Shown: positions 50,115-58,243 of the stretch, one piece after another
How the letters are laid out: every line of letters begins with the position of its first letter
Position numbering within the stretch: the first letter of the stretch is position 1
Assembly (NCBI RefSeq): GCF_022023855.1
Contig: NZ_CP059449.1
Span: 1,164,501 to 1,228,500 of the forward strand
Direction of reading: 5' to 3'
DNA length: 64,000 bases
DNA from: Azospirillum brasilense
GTDB taxonomy: Bacteria > Pseudomonadota > Alphaproteobacteria > Azospirillales > Azospirillaceae
The notes under the pieces: generated by a model
Told to the model about the DNA's origin: nothing
Seen by the model: only the letters and a program-made list of their open reading frames with translations
Databases searched by the model: none
Translations under genes and position numbers: made by a program

Positions 50115-51137
50115 ATGTCGCACACCGTCCATCGCACCGACGTCGTCATCGTCGGCGCCGGCCCCGTCGGTCTCTTCGCCGTGTTCGAATGCGGCATGCT
50201 GAAGATGCGATGCCATGTGGTGGACGCGCTGGACATGGTGGGCGGGCAGTGCACTGCGCTGTACCCGGAAAAGCCGATCTACGACATTCCGGCCCACCCG
50301 GCCATCGAGGCCGCCGACCTGATCGACAAGCTGGCGGAGCAGGCCGCCCCCTTCAACCCGACCTATCATCTCGGCCAGCAGGTCGAGAAGCTGACCCGGA
50401 CGGACGAAGGACGTTGGCTGGTGGAGACCAGCATCGGCACCCGGATCGACACCCAGGCGGTGATCATCGCCGCCGGCTGCGGCGCCTTCGGCCCCAACCG
50501 CCCGCCGCTGGACGGGCTGGAGCAGTATGAGGGCACGTCGGTCTTCTACATGGTCCGCCGCAAGCAGGACTTCGCCGGCAAGCGCGTGGTGATCGCCGGC
50601 GGCGGCGACTCCGCCGTGGACTGGACGCTGTCGCTCGCCGACGTGGCGGAGAAGGTCTATGTCGTCCACCGCCGGCCCAAGTTCCGCGCCGCCCCGGAAA
50701 GCGTCGCCCGCATGGACGTCCTGGTCCGCGAGGGCAAGGTGGAGATGGTGGTGCCCTATCAGCTCTCCGGTCTGGTCGGCGGGAACGGCCAGCTCTCCGC
50801 CGTGCGCGTCGCCACGCTGGACGGCGAGGAGAAGGACCTGCCGGCCGACGCGCTGCTCGCCTTCTTCGGCCTGTCGATGAATCTGGGGCCGATCGCCGAG
50901 TGGGGCCTGAACCTGGAGCGCAGCCACATCGGCGTCAGCCTGCCCGGCTGCGCCACCAGCGCCCCCGGCGTCTACGCCATCGGCGACATCGCCACCTACC
51001 CCGGCAAGCTGAAGCTGATCCTCTGCGGCTTCTCCGAGGCCGCGCAGGCGGCCCACGCCATCCACCCGCTGGTCCATCCGGGCGAGGCGCTGCACTTCGA
51101 ATACTCGACCTCCAAGGGCGTTCCCGGCGCTGAGTAA
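50115..51137 (+). CDS. Ferredoxin-NADP+ reductase, thioredoxin-reductase-like type
   Basis: The 340-residue flavoenzyme has the FAD motif VVIVGAGPVGLFAVFECGML, the conserved DMVGGQCTALYPEKPIYDIPAHP and the NADPH-binding VVIAGGGDSAVDWTLSLADVAEKVYVVHRRPKFRA. The redox CxxC of thioredoxin reductases is absent, and the C-terminal FEYSTSKG extension is typical of the YumC/TrxR-like FNR class. It supplies or accepts electrons with ferredoxin, for example for nitrogen or sulfur metabolism. ATG at 50115 is preferred to one at 50094. Confidence 0.92.
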   Translation: MSHTVHRTDVVIVGAGPVGLFAVFECGMLKMRCHVVDALDMVGGQCTALYPEKPIYDIPAHPAIEAADLIDKLAEQAAPFNPTYHLGQQVEKLTRTDEGRWLVETSIGTRIDTQAVIIAAGCGAFGPNRPPLDGLEQYEGTSVFYMVRRKQDFAGKRVVIAGGGDSAVDWTLSLADVAEKVYVVHRRPKFRAAPESVARMDVLVREGKVEMVVPYQLSGLVGGNGQLSAVRVATLDGEEKDLPADALLAFFGLSMNLGPIAEWGLNLERSHIGVSLPGCATSAPGVYAIGDIATYPGKLKLILCGFSEAAQAAHAIHPLVHPGEALHFEYSTSKGVPGAE

Positions 51138-51147
51138 GAACGGAAAC

Positions 51148-51192
51148 GGGCCGCCGGGGGTACCGGCGGCCCGCTCCGTCAGCGGCTGACGG
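51148..51192 (+). terminator. Possible terminator after the FNR gene (two hairpins)
   Basis: GGGCCGCCGG-GGGTA-CCGGCGGCCC (51148-51172) is followed by CCGTCAG-CGG-CTGACGG (51176-51192). There is no T-run, so termination would need Rho or convergent-transcript effects. Confidence 0.5.
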
Positions 51193-51203
51193 GAGGCATG
51201 AGA

Positions 51204-51782
51204 TCAGCCGCCGCGGGGGCCATTACCCGGACCCGGACCGCGGCCGGGGCCTTCGCCGTGCATCGGGCCGTGACCGTGGTGGCGCATGCCCGGACCACCC
51301 ATGCCACCGCCCATCATGCCGTGCCCGGCGCGGTCGAGGAAGCGGTCGGCCTGCTTCTGCTGGTCCGGGGTAAGCTGGGCGTAGAGGTCGGTCAGCGCCG
51401 GGCGCACCTGCTGAAGCTGGGCGAGGCGGGCCGACATCATGGCCTCCATGCGCTCCAACCGGGCCGGGGCGGCGGCGGGCATCGGCTGGTCCTTGTACTT
51501 GGCGCAGAGGTCCTGGGTGGGCTTCTGGCTCGCGTTCGCGGCGTCGACGAACTTGGTCCAGGCGGCGCGCTGCTGGTCGGTGATGTTCAGCTTCTTCTCG
51601 GCGTAGGCCAGCATGCCGGCCAGCCGGGCGTCCTGATCCTCGCACATCCGGGAGAAATGCCGGCCGCCGTCCGGACCGGGGCCAGGGCCGGCGCCGGGAC
51701 CCGGCTGCTGCTGGGCGAAGACCGGCACGGCGAGGCCGAGGCCGAGAACCAGCGCGGCGGTGGTCATCATAGCGCGTTTCAT
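51204..51782 (-). CDS. Spy/CpxP-family periplasmic protein (LTXXQ motif)
   Basis: The 192-residue protein has a signal peptide to about residue 23 (VPVFA-QQQ), then a Pro/Gly-rich segment and a helical Spy-like body. The body contains MCEDQDARLAGMLAYAEKKLNITDQQRAAWTKFVDAA, with the LTxxQ-type NITDQQ motif, and YAQLTPDQQKQADRFLDR. The tail is rich in Gly, Met and His (GMRHHGHGPMHGEG) and could bind copper or zinc. It likely acts as an envelope chaperone or sensor. AAGGAG precedes the ATG. It is divergent from a response regulator gene, sharing CpxR-like boxes. Confidence 0.87.
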   Translation of the reverse strand: MKRAMMTTAALVLGLGLAVPVFAQQQPGPGAGPGPGPDGGRHFSRMCEDQDARLAGMLAYAEKKLNITDQQRAAWTKFVDAANASQKPTQDLCAKYKDQPMPAAAPARLERMEAMMSARLAQLQQVRPALTDLYAQLTPDQQKQADRFLDRAGHGMMGGGMGGPGMRHHGHGPMHGEGPGRGPGPGNGPRGG

Positions 51783-51879
51783 GGGGATGCTCCTTGTTAT
51801 CGACGGGGTCTTGCGTTCCCGATGACCCCGATGATGGGCCGGCAACGTATCCGGTTGATGTCCGGCCTTCCGTGAATTG

Positions 51880-51894
51880 GTAACGCTGTGTAAC
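51880..51894. promoter_or_regulatory. CpxR-like box 1
   Basis: GTAAC-GCTGT-GTAAC matches the spacing and all but the last base of each half of the CpxR consensus GTAAA-N5-GTAAA. It lies between the Spy-like and response regulator genes. Confidence 0.6.
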
Positions 51895-51907
51895 AGCCAG
51901 CCTCCCC

Positions 51908-51922
51908 GTAACGTGGCGTTAC
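51908..51922. promoter_or_regulatory. CpxR-like box 2
   Basis: GTAAC-GTGGC-GTTAC lies 28 bp after the first box; it is also a perfect inverted repeat (GTAACG-TGG-CGTTAC). Confidence 0.55.
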
Positions 51923-51959
51923 ACATTTCTTCTTCACCCCGGCGCCCGCGCGTCGGATC

Positions 51960-52694
51960 ATGCGTTCCATGGACCGCACCCCTCACCTGCTGGTGGTCGA
52001 CGACGACCGCGAAATCCGCACCCTCCTGTCGCAGTTCCTGACGCGGCACGGCTTCCGCGTCACCGGGGCCAAGGACGGGGTGGAGATGATGCGCACGCTG
52101 GACAGCGCGCGCGTGGACCTGATCGTGCTCGACCTGATGATGCCGGGGGAGGACGGGCTGAGCCTGTGCCGCCGCCTGCGCGCAGCCCCCGACACGGTGC
52201 AGACGCCGGTCATCATGCTGACCGCGATGGGCGAGGAGACGGACCGCATCGTCGGGCTGGAGATGGGCGCCGACGACTATTTGGCGAAACCCTTCAGCCC
52301 GCGCGAGCTTCTGGCCCGCGTCAAGGCCGTGCTGCGCCGCGCCTCCGGCCCGCCGGTGGCCGGCGGTGCGGCGGGCAAGACGCTGGGCTTCGAGGGCTGG
52401 ACGCTCGACCTCGCCAAGCGGGAGCTGCGCTCGCCCGACGGGGTGCTGGTGCAGCTTTCCGCCGGGGAGTACGACCTGCTGGTCGCCTTCGTGGAGCATC
52501 CGCAGCGGGTGCTGACCCGCGACCAGCTGCTCGATCTGGCGCGCGGCCGCTCGGCGGTGCCCTTCGACCGCTCCATCGACGTGCAGGTCAGCCGCCTGCG
52601 CCGCAAGATCGAGCCCGATCCCGCCGATCCCACGATGATCAAGACGGTGCGCGGCGGCGGCTATCTGTTCACCCCGGCGGTGACGGGGGGCTGA
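51960..52694 (+). CDS. OmpR-family response regulator
   Basis: The 244-residue regulator has a receiver domain with acidic pocket VVDDDREIR, phosphoacceptor Asp58 (VLDLMMPGEDG), threonine in IMLTAM and Lys110 (YLAKPFSPREL). A winged-helix DNA-binding domain follows, with the recognition region RSAVPFDRSIDVQVSRLRRKIEPDP. ATG at 51960 or 51969 may be used. The kinase gene starts 2 bp after its stop. Position opposite a Spy-like gene suggests a CpxR-like envelope-stress role, with positive autoregulation through the two shared boxes. Confidence 0.92.
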   Translation: MRSMDRTPHLLVVDDDREIRTLLSQFLTRHGFRVTGAKDGVEMMRTLDSARVDLIVLDLMMPGEDGLSLCRRLRAAPDTVQTPVIMLTAMGEETDRIVGLEMGADDYLAKPFSPRELLARVKAVLRRASGPPVAGGAAGKTLGFEGWTLDLAKRELRSPDGVLVQLSAGEYDLLVAFVEHPQRVLTRDQLLDLARGRSAVPFDRSIDVQVSRLRRKIEPDPADPTMIKTVRGGGYLFTPAVTGG

Positions 52695-52695
52695 G

Positions 52696-54075
52696 ATGGA
52701 GACAGCCCGCAAGAGCCGCCTGCTGGTGGCCCGGCGCTGGCTGCCGGACAGCATCGCCTCGCGGCTGGTGCTGACCGTGGTGCTGGCGCTGCTGCTGACC
52801 CAGGCGGTCAGCGCGCTGGTCTATCTGACCGACCGCCCTCCGGGACCGCCGGCCCACAGCATGCGTGTCCTCGTCCAGCGCGTCACCGCCATCGTCCAGC
52901 TCGTGGAGAGCACCCCGCCGCAGGAGCGGCGGCGGCTGGTCAAAGCGATTGACGACCCCGTGCTGCGGGTGGACTGGAATCCCGAGACGCCGCGCTTCGC
53001 CAACCAGCGCGAGGGCTTTCCCTTCGACCGGCTGCGCCGCGCCATCCGTGGCGAACTGGACGATCCCGACCGCGCCGTGGTGGTCGAGGTCCGGCGGGAA
53101 CGCCCGATGCCCGGCCCCTTCCCGGTGGACGAGCACCGTTGGGGCACCGATGTCCGGCTGTCGGTGGGGCTGAAGGACGGGTCCTGGCTGACCTTCGTCG
53201 GCGGCGACCCGCTGGAGGGGCCGTTCCGGCTGCTGCGCTTCGCGCTGTGGATGGCCGGCATCGTCGGGGCGGTGGCTCTGGTCTCGGTCTGGACGGCGCG
53301 CCGCATGACCGCCCCCATCGCGCGCTTCGCCGACGCGGCGGAGCGGCTGGGCGTGGACGGCGAGGCACCGCCCCTGCCCGAAGCCGGCCCCCAGGAGTTG
53401 CGCGCCGCCACCCGCGCCTTCAACCGGATGCAGGCGCGTCTGGCCCGCTTTGTCGCCGACCGCACGCAGATGGTGGCGGCGATGAGCCACGATCTGCGCA
53501 CCCCGCTGACCCGCCTGCGCCTGCGCGCCGAACTGGTCGAGGACCCGGAGATGCAGCGCAAGATGCTCGCCGACCTCGACGAGATGGCGGCGATGATCAA
53601 CGCCACGCTGGCCTTCGCCCGCGACGACGCCAAGCACGAGCCGCGCGGCCCACTCGACCTCGCCGACCTGTTGCAGAGTCTGTGTGACGACCGCGTGGAC
53701 GCCGGTCACGAGGCGGCCTACGAGGGGCCGGCGCACGCGACGGTGGACGGGCGCCCGGTGGCTCTGCGCCGCGCCTTTGCCAACCTGATGGACAACGCCA
53801 TCGCCTATGGCGGCGGCTTGACCGTGCGCTTGCGGCCCGCGGACGGGGAACTGCGGGTGGAGATCGAGGATAGCGGCCCCGGCATCCCGGAGGCCGAGTT
53901 CGAGAAGGTCTTCGCCCCCTTCTACCGGCTGGAGCGCTCGCGCTCCCGCGACACCGGCGGGGTGGGGCTGGGGCTGGCCACCGCCCGCACGGTGGTGCGC
54001 GGCCACGGCGGCGACATCGCGCTGGCGAACCGCCCGGAAGGCGGCCTGCGGGTGACGGTGACCCTGCCACGGTGA
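52696..54075 (+). CDS. Membrane sensor histidine kinase (EnvZ/CpxA-like)
   Basis: The 459-residue kinase has a first helix (SIASRLVLTVVLALLLTQAVSALVYL), a periplasmic sensor of about 130 residues, and a second helix (LLRFALWMAGIVGAVALVSVW). HAMP follows, then the H-box MVAAMSHDLRTPLTRLRLRAEL with His265. The catalytic domain has the N-box FANLMDNAIAYGG, G1 IEDSGPGIPE and G2 GVGLGLATARTVVRGHGG. It pairs with the upstream regulator. A REPIN-like repeat follows the stop. Confidence 0.92.
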   Translation: METARKSRLLVARRWLPDSIASRLVLTVVLALLLTQAVSALVYLTDRPPGPPAHSMRVLVQRVTAIVQLVESTPPQERRRLVKAIDDPVLRVDWNPETPRFANQREGFPFDRLRRAIRGELDDPDRAVVVEVRRERPMPGPFPVDEHRWGTDVRLSVGLKDGSWLTFVGGDPLEGPFRLLRFALWMAGIVGAVALVSVWTARRMTAPIARFADAAERLGVDGEAPPLPEAGPQELRAATRAFNRMQARLARFVADRTQMVAAMSHDLRTPLTRLRLRAELVEDPEMQRKMLADLDEMAAMINATLAFARDDAKHEPRGPLDLADLLQSLCDDRVDAGHEAAYEGPAHATVDGRPVALRRAFANLMDNAIAYGGGLTVRLRPADGELRVEIEDSGPGIPEAEFEKVFAPFYRLERSRSRDTGGVGLGLATARTVVRGHGGDIALANRPEGGLRVTVTLPR

Positions 54076-54112
54076 GCCTCATGGACCTCGCCTAGGCATA
54101 GGTCTCGGAAAC

Positions 54113-54285
54113 GTTGCCCCCACCCTAGCCCTCCCCCGCTCTCGGCGGACCGAAGGTCCGCCTGTCGCGTCAGCGCAAACCTGTGGTTTGCGCGAGAGCT
54201 GCGCAGGGGAGGGGACTGCCGCCGCTTCGCGATCCCCTCCCTCCCCTGCGAAGCGGGGGAGGGCCGGGGTGGAGGCAACGGTGGT
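54113..54285. repeat. Composite palindromic element (REPIN/MITE-like), about 170 bp
   Basis: Inverted flanks GTTGCCCCCACCCTAGCCCTCCC... at 54113-54140 and its mirror at 54239-54285 enclose two perfect hairpins: GCGGACC-GAA-GGTCCGC (54145-54161) and GCGCAAACC-TGT-GGTTTGCGC (54173-54193). The right flank is close to the 38-bp repeat seen at 30859 and 43988. It fills most of the 297-bp gap between the kinase and NDH-2 genes; I see no gene in it. Confidence 0.8.
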
Positions 54286-54372
54286 CTATGTTTAGGTTCC
54301 GGAATGCACCGCAACATCGGCGGGGCATCGCTGGTTATCGGTGCAGGATCGTCTTGACCGGAGACCATCGCC

Positions 54373-55734
54373 GTGCCGCAGATCGACCGCACCCCCTCGC
54401 CCGTGGACAGCCGCCCCCATGTCGTGATCGTCGGCGCGGGGTTCGGCGGACTGGCCTGTGCGGAGGCCCTGGGGGGGACGAACATCCGCGTCACCATCAT
54501 CGACCGGAACAACTATCACCTGTTCGTGCCGCTGCTTTATCAGGTGGCGACCGCCGCCCTGTCGCCCGCCGACATCGCCGAGCCGATCCGCCGCATCGTC
54601 AGCCGGCACCCCAACATCGACGTGGTGATGGGCGAGGTGACCGGTGTCGACCGCGCGGCCAAGCGGGTGGAGCTGGCCGACGGCAGCTTCGTCCCCTACG
54701 ACCGGCTGGTGCTGGCCACCGGCTCCTCCTACAGCTATTTCGGGCACGACGACTGGGCGGAGATCGCCCCCGGCCTGAAGACCATCGAGAACGCCCGGCG
54801 GATCCGCGCCCGGCTGCTGATGAATTTCGAGCAGGCCGAGATGTGCGAGGACCCGACCCGGCAGAAGGCGCTGATGACCACCATCGTGGTCGGCGGCGGC
54901 CCCACCGGCGTGGAGATGGCCGGGGCGGTGGCCGAGCTGGCCCGCTTCACGCTGGCCCGCGACTTCCGCCGCATCGACCCGCGCACCGCCCGCGTCCTGC
55001 TGGTCGAGGCCGGGCCGCGCATCCTGTCCACCTTCCCCGACGACCTCGGCCAGTACGCCCGCCGCAAGCTTGAGGAGCTGGGCGTCGTCGTGCTGACCGG
55101 GCAGGCGGTGGAGAGCATCACGCCGGAGGGCGCCACGGTCGGCGGGCGCTTCATCCCGGCGGGGGCCATCGTGTGGGGCGCCGGGGTCAAGGCATCGCCC
55201 GCCGGCTCCTGGCTGGGGGTGGAGACCGACCGCAGCGGGCGCATCCCGGTCAACGCCGACATGTCGGTGCCGGGCGTGCCGGACGTCTACGCGCTGGGCG
55301 ACACGGCGGCGCTGGCTGGCGACGATGGCACGCCGCTGCCCGGTCTGGCCCAGGTCGCCAAGCAGCAGGGCGAGCATCTCGGCGGCGGGCTGGAGGCCAG
55401 CCTGCTGCGCGGCCAGCCGCTGGAGCCCTTCCGCTTCCGCAACCGCGGCAACACCGCCATCGTCGGGCGCAGCGCCGCCGTTTTCGATTTCGGGACGCGC
55501 AAGCTGAAGGGCTGGTTCGCCTGGGTGCTGTGGGCGATCGTCCATGTCTATCTGCTGGTGAACTTCCACAAGCGGATGCTGGTCACCATGCAGTGGCTGT
55601 GGCGCTGGGCCACCTACCAGCGCGGCGCGCGGCTGATCACCACCGACCGTCCGGTGTCGGCGGCCGAGTCCGTCACCTCGCCGCATGGCGGGAGCGCCGA
55701 GCCCTTCCGGGACGTGAGGCGCGGCCAGGGCTGA
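54373..55734 (+). CDS. ndh: Type II NADH:quinone oxidoreductase (NDH-2)
   Basis: The 453-residue flavoenzyme oxidises NADH and reduces quinone on the inner face of the membrane without pumping protons. The FAD motif is VVIVGAGFGGLACAEAL. The family loop YHLFVPLLYQVATAALSPADIAEPIR is followed by the NADH-binding TTIVVGGGPTGVEMAGAVAEL and the second FAD motif VYALGDTAAL with LAQVAKQQGEHL. The C-terminal amphipathic/hydrophobic region (GWFAWVLWAIVHVYLLVNFHKRMLV) anchors it to the membrane. Starts with GTG at 54373. Confidence 0.93.
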   Translation: MPQIDRTPSPVDSRPHVVIVGAGFGGLACAEALGGTNIRVTIIDRNNYHLFVPLLYQVATAALSPADIAEPIRRIVSRHPNIDVVMGEVTGVDRAAKRVELADGSFVPYDRLVLATGSSYSYFGHDDWAEIAPGLKTIENARRIRARLLMNFEQAEMCEDPTRQKALMTTIVVGGGPTGVEMAGAVAELARFTLARDFRRIDPRTARVLLVEAGPRILSTFPDDLGQYARRKLEELGVVVLTGQAVESITPEGATVGGRFIPAGAIVWGAGVKASPAGSWLGVETDRSGRIPVNADMSVPGVPDVYALGDTAALAGDDGTPLPGLAQVAKQQGEHLGGGLEASLLRGQPLEPFRFRNRGNTAIVGRSAAVFDFGTRKLKGWFAWVLWAIVHVYLLVNFHKRMLVTMQWLWRWATYQRGARLITTDRPVSAAESVTSPHGGSAEPFRDVRRGQG

Positions 55735-55744
55735 CGGCTTCGGA

Positions 55745-58156
55745 TCAGGAGAGCTTTGGATCGGAGGTGGGCGGAAGCGGCAGGACGCAACGGAAGCGGG
55801 TGCCGTGGCCCGGCCACTCCTCGACCTCCAGCCGCCCGCCGTGCAGCTCCATGACGTTGCGGACCAGCGACAGGCCGAGCGCCGCGGCCCCGCGCGGGTC
55901 GTTGCGGTCGTAGCGCGAGGGCAGGGCGGCCTCGCCCGGCCCGGCGCCGCTGCCCACGGTCAGCACGAGGGCGCCGGCGGTCCGCTCCCCCGACAGCTGG
56001 ATGCGGCGGTCCGTCGGCGGGTGGCGGATGGCGCCGACGACCAGGGTGAAGAGCGCCTGCTTCAGCCGCCGCTCGTCGCCCTCCACCTCGCCCAGCGCCG
56101 ACGGGGCGGTGAGGTCGAGGCGCAGCCCCTCGCGCCGCGCCCATTCGCGCGTCAGCTCGCCCACCGTCTCCAGCAGGTCGGGCACGTCCACGGTGCCGCG
56201 GTCCAGCGTGGTCACCCCGGCCCCCAGGCTGGTCATGTCGACCACGTCGTCGATCAGCTCCAGCAGCCGCTCGCCCGCGTTCAGCACGCCCTTCACATAC
56301 TCGATCTGGCGCGGGTTCAGTTCCCCGAAATACTGGTTCGCCAGCACCTCGGCGAAGCCGATGATGCCGTTCAGCGGGTTGCGCAGATGGTGCGAGACGT
56401 TGGCGATGAACTCGCTCTTCAGCTGGTCGGCCGCCTCCAGCGCGGCGTTGGAGGCGCGCAGCGCCTGCTCCAGCCGGGCGCTGTCGGTGACGTCCAGATA
56501 GCTGTTCAGCACCGCCCCGTCGGGCAGCGGCAGGGTGGAGAACTCCACCACCGACCCGTCCGCCCGCTCCAGACGGCCCGAGCGCACGGCGCGCTCCAGG
56601 GTCGCGCCGATCATCTCGTCCTTCAGGCTGTCCCAGTCGCCGCCGTTCTCCAGAAAGGGCCGCATCCGCTCGAACAGGCCAGAGATGTGCGGCTCGCCCA
56701 GCAGGTCCTCGTCGTCGAGGTCCCAGACGCGCGCGAAGGCCGGGTTGGACAGCTTCAGCCGCCCGTCGCCGCCGAACACCGCGATGCCTTCGGCCAGATT
56801 GTCCAGCGTCTCCTGCTGCACGGCAATCAGCGTGTTGTAGGAGGATTCCAGGGCCAGCGTGTTGGTCACGTCCTCCAGGATCTGCATCAGCCCGCCCAGC
56901 GGGTGGGGGGCGGCGAGGCTGCGCAGAGTCGTGCCGTCCGGCAGGTGCATCAGCTCCTCGACCGGCTCCAGCAGGCGGGTGTAGCGGCTCAGCCGCTCGC
57001 GCTTGTAGCTCTGGTAGTCGGCGTATTCGGGCAGGCGGCGGCGGGTGCGCAGCTCCTCCAGGATCTCGCCGTGGGTGGGCTGGCTGCGCAGCCAGGACTC
57101 CTCCAGGTCCCACAGCCGGGCGTAGGCTTGGTTGAAGAAGGTCAGCCGCGTGTCGGCACCGAAGATGGCGATGGCCGCACCCAGCCGCTCCAGCACCTCG
57201 CCATGGGCGGCGAGATGGCGGCTCAGTTCGCCGCGCATCTCCTCCACCGCCGTGACGTCCAGCGCGTAGCCGACGACCAGCGTGCCGCCGCCGTCGGGGG
57301 CGGGCAGGGGGGCCTCGGTGACCTCCAGCAGGCGACGCTCGGTGCCGATGACGGTGGAGACCCGCTCCGACTGGGCGACCCCGCTGCGAAGCGCGCGTTG
57401 CGCCAGGGAGCGCCCGGCGTCGCTCAGCTCCTTGCCGCTTTCCGGCACGGCGGCGGGGTCGGAATCCACGGCACGGGCGTAGGAGCGGTTGCACCAGGAC
57501 AGCGTCTGCCCGGCGCCGCGCAGCCACACCGGCAACGGCAGGGCGTCCACCGCCGCGCGCAGCTCGGCCAGCGCCGATTCGGCGTCGCGCTGTTCGCGGG
57601 TGAGCGTCTCCCGCTCGGTGCAACGGTCGGTGATGTCCTCCAGCCAGACGACGTTCTGGTGTCCGGCGTCCCGGTGCCCGGCGCCTTCCGTTCCTTCGGA
57701 CAGCCCGCCGGCCCGCCGCCCGCTCAGCAGCAGGCGCCGCCCGCCACGGGTCGTGGCCTCGATTCGGAAGCCCTCGCCCCCGCCGCGCAGGCGGCGGATG
57801 GCCTCAGCGACCCGAGGGGCGTCGGTGTCGGCGAAGGCGCCCGCGATGTCCTGGCCGAGCGCGGCACCGAGCAGCCCGGCGCAGCCCGGCGCCGCGCTGA
57901 CGGCGCCATCGGCGCTCCAGGCGCACCAGGGGTGGGGGGAGGCGGCCAGCAGGGCCTCCAGGCGCGCCACATCGGCCGCCAGCCGGTCGCTGCGGCGGCG
58001 CTCCCTGCCGGTCCAGAACAGTCCGCCGAACCCGGCGGCGCCGAGGACGCCGGCAAAGCCCAGCACGGCGGGCGAGCCGGAGGGCCCGGCCATCAGGCCG
58101 ACTCCCACCGCCAGCCCCAGCGCGGCGAAGGCGTATGATCGGGTCAGGACACTCAC
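55745..58156 (-). CDS. DivL-like PAS sensor kinase with a degenerate ATP-binding domain
   Basis: The protein has about 803 residues from GTG 58156 (a TTG at 58192 would add 12). Two N-terminal helices (FAALGLAVGVGLMAG; AVLGFAGVLGAAGFGGLFW) are followed by several PAS domains, including RLTFFNQAYARLWDL and GDGRLKLSNPAFARVWDL. The H-box FIANVSHHLRNPLNGIIGFAEVL keeps histidine (about residue 589). The ATPase part is decayed: the N-box asparagine is replaced (TLVVGAIRHPP) and the G1 aspartate motif reads TVGSGAGPG, though the G2-like GLSLVRNVMELHGG remains. This fits a phosphatase or signalling pseudokinase like Caulobacter DivL. It is convergent with NDH-2. Confidence 0.85.
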   Translation of the reverse strand: MSVLTRSYAFAALGLAVGVGLMAGPSGSPAVLGFAGVLGAAGFGGLFWTGRERRRSDRLAADVARLEALLAASPHPWCAWSADGAVSAAPGCAGLLGAALGQDIAGAFADTDAPRVAEAIRRLRGGGEGFRIEATTRGGRRLLLSGRRAGGLSEGTEGAGHRDAGHQNVVWLEDITDRCTERETLTREQRDAESALAELRAAVDALPLPVWLRGAGQTLSWCNRSYARAVDSDPAAVPESGKELSDAGRSLAQRALRSGVAQSERVSTVIGTERRLLEVTEAPLPAPDGGGTLVVGYALDVTAVEEMRGELSRHLAAHGEVLERLGAAIAIFGADTRLTFFNQAYARLWDLEESWLRSQPTHGEILEELRTRRRLPEYADYQSYKRERLSRYTRLLEPVEELMHLPDGTTLRSLAAPHPLGGLMQILEDVTNTLALESSYNTLIAVQQETLDNLAEGIAVFGGDGRLKLSNPAFARVWDLDDEDLLGEPHISGLFERMRPFLENGGDWDSLKDEMIGATLERAVRSGRLERADGSVVEFSTLPLPDGAVLNSYLDVTDSARLEQALRASNAALEAADQLKSEFIANVSHHLRNPLNGIIGFAEVLANQYFGELNPRQIEYVKGVLNAGERLLELIDDVVDMTSLGAGVTTLDRGTVDVPDLLETVGELTREWARREGLRLDLTAPSALGEVEGDERRLKQALFTLVVGAIRHPPTDRRIQLSGERTAGALVLTVGSGAGPGEAALPSRYDRNDPRGAAALGLSLVRNVMELHGGRLEVEEWPGHGTRFRCVLPLPPTSDPKLS

Positions 58157-58243
58157 GCGGGTGAGACTAGTCCACGCCTCCCGGCGGAGCAAGGCGGGCC
58201 GGCGGTGGTGCCACTTTCGGGGTGGTGCGGTCCTTTCTCCCGG

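Noticed and set aside
54113..54285. CRISPR array
   Set aside because: The repeats are inverted and few, with no regular spacers and no cas genes.
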